A stretch of DNA of 64,000 nucleotides. It comes from 67-14 sp020438345. Its GTDB lineage: Bacteria > Actinomycetota > Thermoleophilia > Solirubrobacterales > 70-9. A program made the translations under genes and the position numbers. The stretch is taken from the NCBI GenBank assembly GCA_937872475.1, contig CALMSY010000012.1:1-64000 (forward strand). Direction: 5' to 3'. The notes beneath the pieces were generated by a model that was not told where the DNA came from, made no database searches, and worked only from the letters and a program-made list of their open reading frames with translations. Positions 1 through 8,596 of the stretch are shown here, piece after piece; the stretch's first letter is position 1; every line of letters begins with the position of its first letter.

Positions 1-665
1 ATCTGGCCGAAGACCATCATGGTCTTGTCGATGACGCCGGACTCGGTCATTTCGATGTAGAGGTCGGTCCCCTCACGGGTCCGCTCGCCGACACCACAGA
101 AGGCCGAGAGGCCGCCGTGTTCCTGGGCGATGTTGTGAATCAGTTCCTGGATCAGAACGGTCTTGCCGACGCCGGCGCCACCGAACAGACCGATCTTGCC
201 GCCCTTCACGTAAGGGGCGAGCAGGTCGACAACCTTGATGCCGGTTTCAAGGATCTCCTGGTTCGGAGTCAGGTCGGTCGCGTCCGGGGAGGGCCGGTGG
301 ATCGGCCAGCGCTCGACGTCGGCCGGGAGGGCGTCGCCACCGTCGATCGGCTCACCGAGAAGGTTGAAGATCCGGCCGAGGGTAACGTCGCCTACCGGGA
401 CGGTGATCGGTCCACCGGTGTCTACGACAAGATCGCCGCGACGAAGGCCATCGGTGGCGTCCATGGCCACGGTGCGAACCCGGTCGTCACCGAGATGCTG
501 CTGAACCTCGCAGATCAGGTTCTGACCTTCGCGGGCGTCGGTCTCTTCGACCTGGATCTCGACGGCCGAGTAAATCTCGGGCAGTTTGTCGGGGAAGACG
601 ACGTCGACGACGACGCCCTGAATTTCCTCGATTCGTCCGGTGTTATTGCCGTTGTTCTCTGACAT
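1..665 (-). CDS. atpD: F1Fo ATP synthase beta subunit, 3' end cut by window edge
   Basis: Catalytic beta subunit of the F1 head, which makes ATP at its interfaces with alpha. The visible N-terminal 221 codons begin MSENNGNNTGRIEEIQG. They carry the P-loop GGAGVGKT followed by LIQELIHN, and GERTREG, all typical of bacterial AtpD (about 470-480 residues when complete). The ATG at 663-665 is preceded by a short GGAG purine stretch. It lies 33 bases after atpG in the usual alpha-gamma-beta order. The catalytic glutamate and C-terminal DELSEED region, and atpC, would lie beyond the left edge. The beta identity is certain; only the truncation limits the call. Confidence 0.97.
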   Translation of the reverse strand, partial: MSENNGNNTGRIEEIQGVVVDVVFPDKLPEIYSAVEIQVEETDAREGQNLICEVQQHLGDDRVRTVAMDATDGLRRGDLVVDTGGPITVPVGDVTLGRIFNLLGEPIDGGDALPADVERWPIHRPSPDATDLTPNQEILETGIKVVDLLAPYVKGGKIGLFGGAGVGKTVLIQELIHNIAQEHGGLSAFCGVGERTREGTDLYIEMTESGVIDKTMMVFGQ

Positions 666-698
666 ATCTCCAGTTCCAGTTTCAGTCGGTGGCGTCGC

Positions 699-1619
699 TT
701 AGCCGAGCGCCTCCGCGCCGCCTACGACTTCCAGAATTTCCTGTGTGATCTCGGCCTGACGGACCCGGTTCATCTCCAGGGTCAGGTCATCAATCATTGT
801 TTCCGCGTTTTCGGCCGCGCTGCGCATGGCCGTCATCCGGGCCCCGAGTTCTGATGCTGCCGACTCGAGAAGGTTGCGGTAAAGCGAAGTGTTCACGTAG
901 TCGGGAATAACCGTGGCGAGCAGCTGCTCGGCTTCCGGTTCGTATTCCCAGGAAGCACGGGCATGGGCTTCCGCCAGCTCGCCGCTTGCGTCTTCCCCGC
1001 CCTCGTCCTCGGCTCCGGCACCGATCACCTCGGCTTCCTGGACGGGAAGCAGGATCAACCGCTGAACGTGCTGGGTCAGGGGCGAAACGTACCGGTTGTA
1101 GATGACCTCGACCCGGTCGACGTCACCATCGACGTAGGCCGAAGCGAGAGCCTCGCCGATTTCACGGGCATCCGAGAATGCGGGCCGGTCGGTGAAACCG
1201 GTCCAGGACTTCTGCGGCTCGGCCTTACGGAAGGTGAGCGCGCCATCGCCACGACGTCCGACCGCGTAGAAGACCGTTTCGATGCCGTCAGCCTTCAGTT
1301 CATCACGGCGATTCAGGCCGTCACGGAGGATGTTGGCATTGAAGGCACCGGCCAGACCGCGGTCACCGGTTACCAGGAGCAGCGCGACCCGCTTGACATC
1401 TTCGCGTTGCTCGAGGATCGGCACCTGTGAGATCGAACCAGCCTGGGCGGCAGCGCGTTGGGTCATGCGCCGCATCGCCTGGGCGTAGGGGCGCAGATGC
1501 TCGATCCGCATCTCCGCCCGCCGCAGCCGGGCTGCAGCCACCATCTCCATCGCGCGCGTGATCTGGCGGATGTTCTTGACGCTGGTGATCTGGTTTGTGA
1601 CTTCTTTGCGGTTGGCCAT
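699..1619 (-). CDS. atpG: F1Fo ATP synthase gamma subunit
   Basis: Central rotor shaft of the F1 sector, coupling c-ring rotation to catalysis. The 306-residue product starts MANRKEVTNQITSVKNI and ends MNRVRQAEITQEILEVVGGAEAL, the characteristic N- and C-terminal helices that form the coiled-coil shaft. It is slightly longer than the usual 285-290 because of an acidic insertion around residues 195-215 (EDEGGEDASGE), a common place for actinobacterial insertions. A GGAA purine stretch precedes the ATG. It sits between atpA and atpD in the standard operon. Confidence 0.97.
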   Translation of the reverse strand: MANRKEVTNQITSVKNIRQITRAMEMVAAARLRRAEMRIEHLRPYAQAMRRMTQRAAAQAGSISQVPILEQREDVKRVALLLVTGDRGLAGAFNANILRDGLNRRDELKADGIETVFYAVGRRGDGALTFRKAEPQKSWTGFTDRPAFSDAREIGEALASAYVDGDVDRVEVIYNRYVSPLTQHVQRLILLPVQEAEVIGAGAEDEGGEDASGELAEAHARASWEYEPEAEQLLATVIPDYVNTSLYRNLLESAASELGARMTAMRSAAENAETMIDDLTLEMNRVRQAEITQEILEVVGGAEALG

Positions 1620-1660
1620 TCGTGTTCCTTGCCTGGCGGCGCGATTCGGTGGTTCACTGC

Positions 1661-3295
1661 CTAGGCGGCAGTGGTTGCCTCCTCGTTGACGATTTCCTTG
1701 CCGGCCGAGTCGGGCTCAACCGCCTTGGTGTGATCAACACGATCGGATTCGCCTTCAGCCAGCGGCTCGCCGTTCTCGTCAAAGTCAGGACCGAAATCGT
1801 CGACGAACTGCGCGATCGCGTCGCCGAGCTCCTTCTCGTCTTCCTCGGGGAACTGGCCGGTCTCGTTTATCCGGTCACAGAGGGCCGTGTTGTCAGAGTG
1901 GAGACGGGCCAGCAGATCGACCAGGAAGTCCTGAACGCGGTCGGTCTTGATCCGGTCGAGGTAACCACCGGTGCCGGAGTAGATCGAAGCGACCTGATCG
2001 GCGACGGAAAGGGCGTCGCGTTCGTTCTGCTTGAGCAGCTCGACCAGACGCTCGCCGCGGGCCAGCGTCCGCTGGGTTTCCGCGTCGAGTTCGGAACCGA
2101 ACTGGGCAAAGGCGGCAAGGTCGCGGTACTGCGAAAGCTCACCCTTCATCTTGCCGGCGACCTTCTTCATCGCCTTGGTCTGGGCGTCGCCACCGACTCG
2201 CGATACCGAGATACCGACGTTGATGGCGGGACGCACACCCGAGTTGAAGAGGTCGGACTCGAGGAAGATCTGGCCGTCGGTGATCGAAATGACGTTTGTC
2301 GGAATGTAGGCCGAGACGTCATTGGCCTGGGTCTCGATGATCGGCAGCGAGGTCAGCGATCCACCGCCCTCTTCGTCGCTCAGCTTGACCGCCCGCTCGA
2401 GCAGACGCGAGTGAAGGTAGAAGACATCACCGGGGTAGGCTTCGCGTCCCGGCGGGCGCCTGAGCAGCAGCGACATCTGGCGGTATGCGTAAGCGTGCTT
2501 GGTGAGGTCGTCGTAGATGCAGAGTGCGTGGCCACCCTTGTAAAGGAAATACTCGGCCATCGCAGTGCCGGCGTAAGGCGCGATGAACTTGATCGGGGCT
2601 GCCTCATCGGCCGGGGCGGCGACGATGATCGTGTTCTCCATGGCTCCGGCGGCCTCGAGGACCTCCCGCACCTGGACGATCGTCGACATCCGCTGTCCGA
2701 TCGCAACGTAGACCGAGATCACTCCCGAGTCCTTGTTGTTGATGATCGAGTCGATCGTGACCGAAGTCTTGCCGGTCTGGCGGTCGCCGATGATCAGTTC
2801 GCGCTGTCCACGGCCAATCGGGATCATGCCGTCGATCGACTTGATGCCGGTCTGGAGCGGCTCGCGCACAGGCTGGCGGCTGACCACGCCGGGGGCCTTG
2901 AACTCGGCCGGGCGGGTCTTGCCGGAATTGATGTCTCCCTTGCCGTCGAGCGGACGACCAAGAGGGTCGACCATGCGGCCGAGGAATTCCTCGCCGACCG
3001 GGATTTCGAGCAGGCGGCCGGTGCGCTTCACCGTGTCACCTTCCACGATCTTGTCCCAGTCGCCGAAGAGCACGGCGCCTACGTTGTCGGCCTCGAGGTT
3101 GAGGGCGAGCCCGGTGACTCCGTGCGGAAGGTCGAGCATCTCCAGCGCCATGCAGTTATCCAGCCCGTGAATACGGGCGATACCGTCAGCGACCGAGAGC
3201 ACGGTGCCAACCTCGGTCAGGTCGGCGCTACCGGGGTCAATGCCCTCGATGCGCTGCCGCAGAATGCTGGCAATCTCGTCTGGCTTGATCTGCAT
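1661..3295 (-). CDS. atpA: F1Fo ATP synthase alpha subunit
   Basis: Non-catalytic nucleotide-binding subunit of F1. The 544-residue protein starts MQIKPDEIASILRQRIEG and has the alpha-type P-loop GDRQTGKT and the ISITDGQIFLE and RPAINVGISVSRVGG motifs. The C-terminus has about 40 extra acidic/polar residues (EEDEKELGD through the terminal KEIVNEEATTAA), as in other actinobacterial alpha subunits. A GGAGGA ribosome site lies 11 bases before the ATG, and atpH ends 17 bases upstream, so the two are translated from one message. Confidence 0.98.
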   Translation of the reverse strand: MQIKPDEIASILRQRIEGIDPGSADLTEVGTVLSVADGIARIHGLDNCMALEMLDLPHGVTGLALNLEADNVGAVLFGDWDKIVEGDTVKRTGRLLEIPVGEEFLGRMVDPLGRPLDGKGDINSGKTRPAEFKAPGVVSRQPVREPLQTGIKSIDGMIPIGRGQRELIIGDRQTGKTSVTIDSIINNKDSGVISVYVAIGQRMSTIVQVREVLEAAGAMENTIIVAAPADEAAPIKFIAPYAGTAMAEYFLYKGGHALCIYDDLTKHAYAYRQMSLLLRRPPGREAYPGDVFYLHSRLLERAVKLSDEEGGGSLTSLPIIETQANDVSAYIPTNVISITDGQIFLESDLFNSGVRPAINVGISVSRVGGDAQTKAMKKVAGKMKGELSQYRDLAAFAQFGSELDAETQRTLARGERLVELLKQNERDALSVADQVASIYSGTGGYLDRIKTDRVQDFLVDLLARLHSDNTALCDRINETGQFPEEDEKELGDAIAQFVDDFGPDFDENGEPLAEGESDRVDHTKAVEPDSAGKEIVNEEATTAA

Positions 3296-3312
3296 CTCGG
3301 TCTAAGTCCTCC

Positions 3313-3846
3313 TTAGGCCGCCTGAGCCACGCTCTGGCGGAGTTTCTCCAAGTTGTTGCGAATGCTGCTGTCGAGAACCATGTTCCCGACCTGAAGTACG
3401 AGCCCGCCGATGATCTTCTCGTCGACGCGGCTGGTCAGGTCAACCTGCTTGCCGGTCTGCTTTTCGACCGCGCTGGCGACCTCCTGGGCTACTGCGGGAT
3501 CCAGCTGAACCGCGCTGGTGACGGTTACTTCGATTCGGTCATTCTCCTTCTTCCAGAGCTCATCGAAACTCTGCCGGATGCGGAAAATCGCCGGCATCCG
3601 ATGCTTTTCGATCAGCAGCCCGAGGAAGTTACGAATCTCCGGGTTCGCCCCTTCGACCGCCCTGTCCAGACCGTCGAGTTTCTCCTGTGAAGAGAAGGAT
3701 GGGCTGAAGAAGAACACCGCGAGTTCACGGTTTGAATCCAGGGCATCACTGAACTGTGCAAGCTGCCCCTGCACTTCGTCCAGATTGCCCTTCTCCCTGG
3801 CTACGCCAAAGAGGGACTCGGCATATACCCGAGCCAGCTCTTCCAT
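3313..3846 (-). CDS. atpH: F1Fo ATP synthase delta subunit
   Basis: Peripheral-stalk protein joining the top of F1 to subunit b. The 177-residue product starts MEELARVYAESLFGVAREKG. It ends in the conserved signature region around KIIGGLVLQVGNMVLDSSI, followed by NNLEKLRQSV. It overlaps atpF by one base (TGATG), so translation is probably coupled. It is a separate delta, not the b-delta fusion found in mycobacteria, which argues against a close mycobacterial relative. Confidence 0.96.
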   Translation of the reverse strand: MEELARVYAESLFGVAREKGNLDEVQGQLAQFSDALDSNRELAVFFFSPSFSSQEKLDGLDRAVEGANPEIRNFLGLLIEKHRMPAIFRIRQSFDELWKKENDRIEVTVTSAVQLDPAVAQEVASAVEKQTGKQVDLTSRVDEKIIGGLVLQVGNMVLDSSIRNNLEKLRQSVAQAA

Positions 3847-4436
3847 CAGTTGTTCCGCTCCTCACCGGCCAGGGCCGAGAAGTCGACCTCGCGCAGCGCG
3901 TCTTCCACCAGCTCCTTGTGGGCTGCGTCATCCAGCGACTTGCGAGTCACCTGTTCGGTGGCCAGAATGGTCAGGTTGGCGACCTCCTTGCGGATGTCGT
4001 CCAGCGCCCGGCTCTTCTCGGCCTCGATGTCCTTGCGTGCCGCATCGACCAGCTCTTCCCGCTTGGCCTGGCCCTCCGCGGACGCTTCGGACCTGGTGTT
4101 TTCGGCAGCCTTGCGGGCTTTGCTGACGATTTCGTCAGCCTGCTCGCGAGCTTCGGTCAGTCGCTGGCGGTAGTCCGCCAGCATCTGGTCCGACTCTTCC
4201 TTCTGCTTTTCAGCAGCCTCGAGGCTTTCGCGAATGGTTGCTGCGCGCTTGTCGAGGGCTTCACCGATCTTCGGGAAGGCAAACTTCTTCAGCACCAGGA
4301 AGGTGACGCCGAAGATGAGCAGGGTCCAGATCATCAGACCCAGCTCGGGTGTCACCAGGAAGTTGCCGCCCTCTTCCTCGGCGGCTGCTGCTGCCAGTGG
4401 CAGCGAGGCCACGATATTTGAGAGAACAGGCTCCAC
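3846..4436 (-). CDS. atpF: F1Fo ATP synthase b subunit
   Basis: Peripheral stalk subunit: one membrane helix followed by a long charged coiled coil. The 196-residue product has the membrane segment LGLMIWTLLIFGVTFLVL near residues 31-50, then a heptad-like stretch rich in A/E/K/R that reaches almost to the C-terminus. The start is GTG at 4434-4436, 7 bases after atpE. The N-terminal Ala-rich stretch before the membrane helix is typical of actinobacterial b subunits. Its stop overlaps the atpH start by one base. Confidence 0.96.
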   Translation of the reverse strand: MEPVLSNIVASLPLAAAAAEEEGGNFLVTPELGLMIWTLLIFGVTFLVLKKFAFPKIGEALDKRAATIRESLEAAEKQKEESDQMLADYRQRLTEAREQADEIVSKARKAAENTRSEASAEGQAKREELVDAARKDIEAEKSRALDDIRKEVANLTILATEQVTRKSLDDAAHKELVEDALREVDFSALAGEERNN

Positions 4437-4443
4437 GGTCGGC

Positions 4444-4713
4444 CTACAGGAAGAACGCGATCAGCGCGAAGATGAAGGTGTAGAAGGCGACGGCCTCGGT
4501 CAGAGCGAAGCCGAGCCAACGGATCGACTGGAGCTCGGAAGCGAGTTCGGGCTGACGGGCAACCGACTCGATCTCCTTACCGAAGATGAAGCCGACGCCG
4601 ATGCCGGCACCGATCGAACCGAGACCGGCGCCGACGCCGAGGGCGATCGCCTTGCCGGCGTCGGTGACATCGCCGGTGACTTCGGCGAGGGGCACGATGG
4701 AACTGGGATCCAT
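4444..4713 (-). CDS. atpE: F1Fo ATP synthase c subunit (rotor ring)
   Basis: Proteolipid of the rotor ring. The 89-residue hairpin has a glycine-rich first helix (repeated GxG, residues 26-41), the polar RQP loop (53-55) and the ion-carrying carboxylate Glu73 in LTEAVAFY. The residues that make a sodium site in known Na+ c-rings (Ser/Thr directly after the Glu, Gln in helix 1) are absent, so proton coupling is inferred. An AAGGAG ribosome site lies 8 bases before the ATG. This is the subunit that bedaquiline binds in mycobacteria. Confidence 0.97.
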   Translation of the reverse strand: MDPSSIVPLAEVTGDVTDAGKAIALGVGAGLGSIGAGIGVGFIFGKEIESVARQPELASELQSIRWLGFALTEAVAFYTFIFALIAFFL

Positions 4714-4728
4714 TACGGGGACTCCTTT

Positions 4729-5685
4729 TTAGTGGCTTTCGGCGGTTGCTCCGCCGATGTAGATAGCGGTCAGGATGGTAAAGATGAATGCCTGCAGGGT
4801 GGCGACGATGCCGACCTCGAAGACGTAGAAGGCAAAGGCCATCGGGAAGGTCAGGACACCCAGCGCGGCAATGCCGAGCAGGACGGCAAGTCCGCCACCC
4901 ATGAAGAGAAGCAGCAGGTGGCCGGCGAGAATATTGGCGAAAAGTCGAACCGAGAGCGAAATCAGGCGGACGAAGTGCGAGATCACTTCGATCAGGAAGA
5001 TCGCCGCCTTTCCGAAGGGGTTCATGTCTTCGAGACCCGACGGCAGCCAGCTGGCCAGGTACTTGATCGGGCCTTTGGCGATCACGCCTTCGACGTGGTA
5101 GGCGATCCAGACGATCAGGGTCAGGACGATCGGGATCGCGATGTTCGCCGTGGCTGCGTAGAGAGCAAATGAGGGTACTTCGATGCCGAAGATGTCAACC
5201 GGGTGAGCGGTATTGGTCGGCAGTGGGATGTAGCCGATCATGTTCGAAAAGAAGATGAAGAAGAAAAGCGCACCGAGGAAGGGGAACCAGCGCCGTGCCA
5301 GCCTCTCCTCGGGGATGTTGTTTCCGGTGATCTCGTTCTTGGTGACGTCGTAGGCCACCTCGATTGCGGTCTGTATCCGGTTAGGCTTCTGCTGCATTTT
5401 GTTGGCGACCCAGATCATGATCGTCACCGTGAGGACCGCCGCAATGAACAGGTAGAGGACTGCCTTGTTGATCGACAGGTCGATCCCGCCGATGTTGATC
5501 GGAATCCACGCTTCGAGCTTGAACTCGTTCTGAGGCTTGAAGTGATCGTTCTTTCCGTCAGACCCGAAGATCAGCCCGAAAGCGATTGCCACAGCCAGCC
5601 AGACACCGAGACCGAGAAAGACCTTGGCCTTTGTGCTGAAGCCCGTCCTGGTGTCGGGCATCTTCTCGTGGGCCACTTCGCTCAT
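4729..5685 (-). CDS. atpB: F1Fo ATP synthase a subunit
   Basis: Stator channel subunit that passes protons to the c-ring. I place the start at the ATG at 5683-5685 (MSEVAHEKMPDTRTG, 318 residues) because a strong GAGGAGG site lies 4 bases upstream and its ATGA overlaps the stop of the preceding gene. A longer frame upstream would run through that gene. Five to six membrane helices are visible, and the essential arginine is in SLSVRLFANILAGHLLL. The C-terminus has the expected helix ending in GGATAESH. Confidence 0.96.
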   Translation of the reverse strand: MSEVAHEKMPDTRTGFSTKAKVFLGLGVWLAVAIAFGLIFGSDGKNDHFKPQNEFKLEAWIPINIGGIDLSINKAVLYLFIAAVLTVTIMIWVANKMQQKPNRIQTAIEVAYDVTKNEITGNNIPEERLARRWFPFLGALFFFIFFSNMIGYIPLPTNTAHPVDIFGIEVPSFALYAATANIAIPIVLTLIVWIAYHVEGVIAKGPIKYLASWLPSGLEDMNPFGKAAIFLIEVISHFVRLISLSVRLFANILAGHLLLLFMGGGLAVLLGIAALGVLTFPMAFAFYVFEVGIVATLQAFIFTILTAIYIGGATAESH

Positions 5686-6077
5686 CGAGCCTCCTCGGGC
5701 TGGTCTGTCTTGCCGAGCAGGTATGCCAACCCGCGAGTGGCGAGGTTCACGGTGAAAAGAAGCACAAGCAGGGCTGCCGCGGCAAGACCGACCTCGCGGT
5801 CGATGATGCAGGTGATCAGGACGACCGCGGCCATCAGCCACGGGCGGCCCAGCGAAGTCGCCGCGACGGCGCCCATGGCGCTGGTGCGCTTGCCCTGGGC
5901 AAGGTCGGAGGCGGCCTTGCGCTCCGCCCAGACCTGAAGCAGACGCTGCGCGGCCCAGACCACGGCGGCAACCGCGTATCCGGCCAGATTGAAGCCGGCG
6001 ATGATGAAAACGGGCAGCGCCAGGACCAGAATGATCAGGTCCAGATAGGTAAGAAAGGAGAAGCTGCGGTTACCCAT
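5682..6077 (-). CDS. AtpI-like four-helix membrane protein heading the atp operon
   Basis: Small hydrophobic protein of 131 residues with four predicted membrane helices (about residues 7-29, 30-48, 68-93 and 96-118). Its position directly before atpB, its size and its helix count match AtpI, the assembly/ion-uptake accessory protein of ATP synthase operons, but I see no diagnostic sequence motif. The ATG at 6075-6077 has an AAGGGGAC ribosome site. A TTG 13 codons upstream is an alternative. The gene overlaps atpB by ATGA. Confidence 0.7.
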   Translation of the reverse strand: MGNRSFSFLTYLDLIILVLALPVFIIAGFNLAGYAVAAVVWAAQRLLQVWAERKAASDLAQGKRTSAMGAVAATSLGRPWLMAAVVLITCIIDREVGLAAAALLVLLFTVNLATRGLAYLLGKTDQPEEAR

Positions 6078-6125
6078 GTCCCCTTCAAGGGAGCTCTTTG
6101 CGGCAAGCGTCGTCAAGGCGGGGCG

Positions 6126-6131
6126 ACTATA
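6126..6131 (-). promoter_or_regulatory. Probable -10 box of the atp operon promoter
   Basis: TATAGT on the minus strand lies 48 bases before the preferred ATG of the AtpI-like gene and 9 bases before the alternative TTG. No convincing -35 hexamer is visible at 16-18 bases. It is the best promoter candidate between the converging ends of the transcription units here. Confidence 0.45.
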
Positions 6132-6194
6132 TCCAAGTGAGGCAGGTTGGCGCGGTGCGGTCAGGGTAAAGTGACAGGTGCCACTAATCCCTTG

Positions 6195-6221
6195 TCCAAG
6201 CGGAAAACCCGGCCTCTTGGA
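6195..6221 (-). terminator. Weak hairpin after wecA
   Basis: Six-base arms TCCAAG/CTTGGA enclose a GC-rich interior 8 bases beyond the wecA stop. There is a short internal TTTT but no terminal T tract, so it is at best a weak terminator separating wecA from the atp promoter. Confidence 0.35.
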
Positions 6222-6228
6222 ATCCTGA

Positions 6229-7314
6229 TCAGTCTTCCCCGCTTTGTTCGTCCCGCCAACGGGGACGCTTGATGATTTCGAGGACGAAGGCCAGGTACAC
6301 AGTCACGGCCAGCGCAGCCAGCAGGACGGTGACCATGATTGCGGTCCAGAGCGGGTCGAAGTTGCCCCGGTCGTCGCTGTAGGGAACAAACCGCAGGGCC
6401 AGCGCAAGCAGGGCGAGGACCAGGGTCCAGCCGTAGAGGTAGACGAGGGTTCTCCTCTGGGAAAAGCCAATGTTGGCCATACGGTGATGGAAGTGCCAGC
6501 GGTCCGCCTGAAATATCGGCTGGCGGTACTTGATGCGCTTGGCAACCACGAAGGCCGTATCGAATAGTGGCACGGCGAGAATCACCAAGGGAAACACGAG
6601 AGCGATAACGGCGTTGGTTTTCAGGGCACCCTGAACCGAAGCCACAGCGATCATGTAGCCAAGCAGGTTCGACCCCGTGTCCCCCATGAAGCTGGAGGCA
6701 GGCGGGAATCCGTAGCGCAGGAAACCAAGCGCCCCGCCAGCGGTAATCGCGGCGAGTGCCCCGGCCTCATATCGCTCAAGGGAAACGGCGATGATCGCCA
6801 TCGCCGCGCAGGCAATCGCGCAGAAACCGGCCGCAAGGCCATCTATCCCGTCGATCAGGTTGATGATGTTCATGACCAGGGCGATGCCGATCACGGTCAG
6901 CGGATAGGCAACCCAGCCCAGCTCGAAGCCGCCGATGAAAGGCACCGTCAGATTCGCCGGGTAGACGCCGCCGACCACCGGGATCGTGGCCGCACCGAGC
7001 TGTCCGAACAGCTTCAGCCCCGCCGGAAGGTCAATCAGGTCATCCAGGGCGCCAATCAGGGCGACTACTGCAGCGCCCAGCAGGATGCTCAGGGTTTCGG
7101 TGCTGACCGGCAGCCAGATCCACCCGGCAACTTCGATACCGATGAGGATCGCCAGTCCGGACATCCGCGGGGTCGGGGAGGTGTGCTGGCTGCGTGGCCC
7201 CGGTTCATCGATCGCTCCGGCACTTCGCGCAACCCATTCCGCCGGCCGTACCAGCACCAGAGTGACCAGAGCCGCCGTGAGGAAGGCCCAGACGGCATCG
7301 ATCCCTTCAACCAT
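6229..7314 (-). CDS. Undecaprenyl-phosphate N-acetylhexosamine-1-phosphate transferase family (WecA/TagO/MraY)
   Basis: Integral membrane enzyme that transfers a sugar-1-phosphate from a UDP-sugar to undecaprenyl or decaprenyl phosphate, starting a cell-wall glycopolymer. The 361-residue protein has about ten to eleven helices and the family motifs: DDLIDL, the Asp-rich NLIDGIDGLAAG, the catalytic-site FMGDTGSN and the HHRMANIGFSQRRT loop typical of WecA/TagO/Rv1302 rather than MraY. In actinobacteria this gene is often next to the atp operon, as here. The start ATG has a -10-like TATTGT 6 bases upstream. The exact sugar cannot be told. Confidence 0.9.
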   Translation of the reverse strand: MVEGIDAVWAFLTAALVTLVLVRPAEWVARSAGAIDEPGPRSQHTSPTPRMSGLAILIGIEVAGWIWLPVSTETLSILLGAAVVALIGALDDLIDLPAGLKLFGQLGAATIPVVGGVYPANLTVPFIGGFELGWVAYPLTVIGIALVMNIINLIDGIDGLAAGFCAIACAAMAIIAVSLERYEAGALAAITAGGALGFLRYGFPPASSFMGDTGSNLLGYMIAVASVQGALKTNAVIALVFPLVILAVPLFDTAFVVAKRIKYRQPIFQADRWHFHHRMANIGFSQRRTLVYLYGWTLVLALLALALRFVPYSDDRGNFDPLWTAIMVTVLLAALAVTVYLAFVLEIIKRPRWRDEQSGED

Positions 7315-7320
7315 GCCAGA

Positions 7321-7326
7321 ACAATA
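7321..7326 (-). promoter_or_regulatory. -10 box for a leaderless wecA-type transcript
   Basis: TATTGT lies 6 bases before the ATG, with no ribosome site between. This is the spacing expected when transcription starts at or next to the A of the start codon. The same arrangement recurs in many genes of this window. Confidence 0.5.
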
Positions 7327-7330
7327 AATG

Positions 7331-7400
7331 GCGATCCGGTCTTAGCCGGATCGCAACAGAAACCCGCCGACCCACAGGGACAAATAATGGACGGGTCGGC
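7331..7400 (-). terminator. Two-hairpin intergenic element, copy A1
   Basis: Read on the minus strand: a stem with 8-base perfect arms (GCCGACCC/GGGTCGGC, 7366-7373 and 7393-7400), then the linker GGGTTTCTGTT, then a second 9-base perfect stem (GCGATCCGG/CCGGATCGC, 7331-7339 and 7346-7354). The T-rich linker after the first stem is terminator-like. The same plan, with the linker changed at one base, occurs at 41985-42054. It ends 4 bases before the wecA -10 box. Confidence 0.6.
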
Positions 7401-7444
7401 TCCGTCCGTGGCGGGGTCCGGCCCGCCCTCCCGTTTCAACCCGC

Positions 7445-7478
7445 CCCTCCCACCGGAACCAATTGATGGTTGGGAGGG
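7445..7478 (-). terminator. Hairpin repeat, copy A2, downstream of the DUF354 gene
   Basis: Eight-base perfect arms CCCTCCCA/TGGGAGGG surround a loop containing CAATTGGTT. The copy at 42020-42054 has the closely related loop sequence CATTGGTTT. It lies 111 bases beyond the DUF354 stop and just before copy A1 in the minus-strand direction, making a tandem. There is no good T tract. The remaining bases to 7588 show nothing else I can support. Confidence 0.45.
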
Positions 7479-7588
7479 ACTCCGGCCCAGGTAGTCCGTG
7501 GTGATACCGACCGGCCTTCGATTGCTCCTTCATCAATGAGCTTGAAATTTCCGCCATATAACGCTCGAAACTTTAATCTCAGTACAAA

Positions 7589-8596
7589 TCAGGCCAAGGC
7601 CTCAAGCATTCCCTTGACCAGGAGTTCCGGGTCGCGGGGATTGCGGGGGCCCGTTACACCGGCTCGCTTGGCCAACTCGAGCCCTTCCGCGCTTTCCAGT
7701 AACTGGAGCCGGCCATCGGCGATCAGCGCCTCGTCCACCCCTCCCATCTTGCCGGCGAAGGTCGTGAAGACCGGCGTACCGAGAGCGACGGCCTCACGAT
7801 TCATCGTGCCGCCGGCGCTGACCACAAGATCGGCGAAAGCGATCAGGCTCTGGGCGTCCACCGCCGCTTCTGGCACGATCAGGTTCGGCGAGTTCCTGGC
7901 CCGCGCCCGCTCTCGCTGCCCGGCAGTCCTGGGAATGATCACAGCAGTAACCCCTGCTGCCTGCGCCAGACGATCAATCACCTCTTCGTAAAGCGGATTG
8001 TCGGCGTGGTAGGCAGCCGTTTCCGGCGGAGGCCGGACTATCACGAGGATTCGTGTGAGGTCAACCCCGAGGTCCTCCGGAACCGATGGGTCAGGCACGA
8101 AATCCGCCAGGTAGTAGTCCTCTTTGAGCCCCGGAAAGCGGACCAGCTTCTCTTCCTTCGCCCCCGCCTTGGTCAGGCGGTCGACCGGGATCGAATCCGG
8201 TACCAGAACCCGTTTCGCTACCCGCCAGGCGATCTTGCGCTGAAGACCGGCGTATTCGTAATCCTGCATCTGCGCCGAGGGAATGGCGAAGCTCCGCGAA
8301 ATCACAGCCAGGTCAACCGATCCGTGCGCGATCGCGAGGTCGGGCCGAAACGACCAGACCGGACGGGCGAGCCTGGCCGACCGGCCAGCCAGTGCCATCC
8401 CCTTGCCAAGCTTTCCGGCGCCACCATGCCGTCCGACCACCACATGGGAAATACCGAGCCGTTCCAGGTTGCCGACCGTCTCCCCGTTCTCACGAGCGGT
8501 CACCAGCACTTCAGCTCCGTGCTCCTGAAAGCGTTCGATTACCGGCCGGAGAACGATCGGATGGGCCGCAGCCGTGCAGTCGAACCAGGCTTTCAC
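7589..8596 (-). CDS. DUF354 family protein, glycosyltransferase-B-like fold
   Basis: A 335-residue soluble protein of the DUF354 family, related in fold to UDP-GlcNAc 2-epimerase and MurG-type glycosyltransferases. It starts MKAWFDCTAAAHPIVLRPVI (family hallmark: two Rossmann-like halves, the first opening with W-D-x-T/H). It has the C-terminal donor-site-like segment LVVSAGGTMNREAVALGTPVFTTFAGKMGGVD. The substrate is unknown; a glycan role is inferred from fold and the nearby WecA-type gene. The GTG start overlaps the glyA stop (GTGA), so it is translated with glyA. Confidence 0.75.
   Translation of the reverse strand: MKAWFDCTAAAHPIVLRPVIERFQEHGAEVLVTARENGETVGNLERLGISHVVVGRHGGAGKLGKGMALAGRSARLARPVWSFRPDLAIAHGSVDLAVISRSFAIPSAQMQDYEYAGLQRKIAWRVAKRVLVPDSIPVDRLTKAGAKEEKLVRFPGLKEDYYLADFVPDPSVPEDLGVDLTRILVIVRPPPETAAYHADNPLYEEVIDRLAQAAGVTAVIIPRTAGQRERARARNSPNLIVPEAAVDAQSLIAFADLVVSAGGTMNREAVALGTPVFTTFAGKMGGVDEALIADGRLQLLESAEGLELAKRAGVTGPRNPRDPELLVKGMLEALA

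Noticed and set aside
1622..3316. Long plus-strand open frame (564 codons) opposite atpA
   Set aside because: Antisense shadow produced by high GC and codon bias; atpA on the minus strand has full homology and a ribosome site.
4729..5841. Longer version of atpB with 52 extra N-terminal residues
   Set aside because: The extension is out-of-frame reading of the AtpI-like gene; the ATG at 5685 has an excellent GAGGAGG site.
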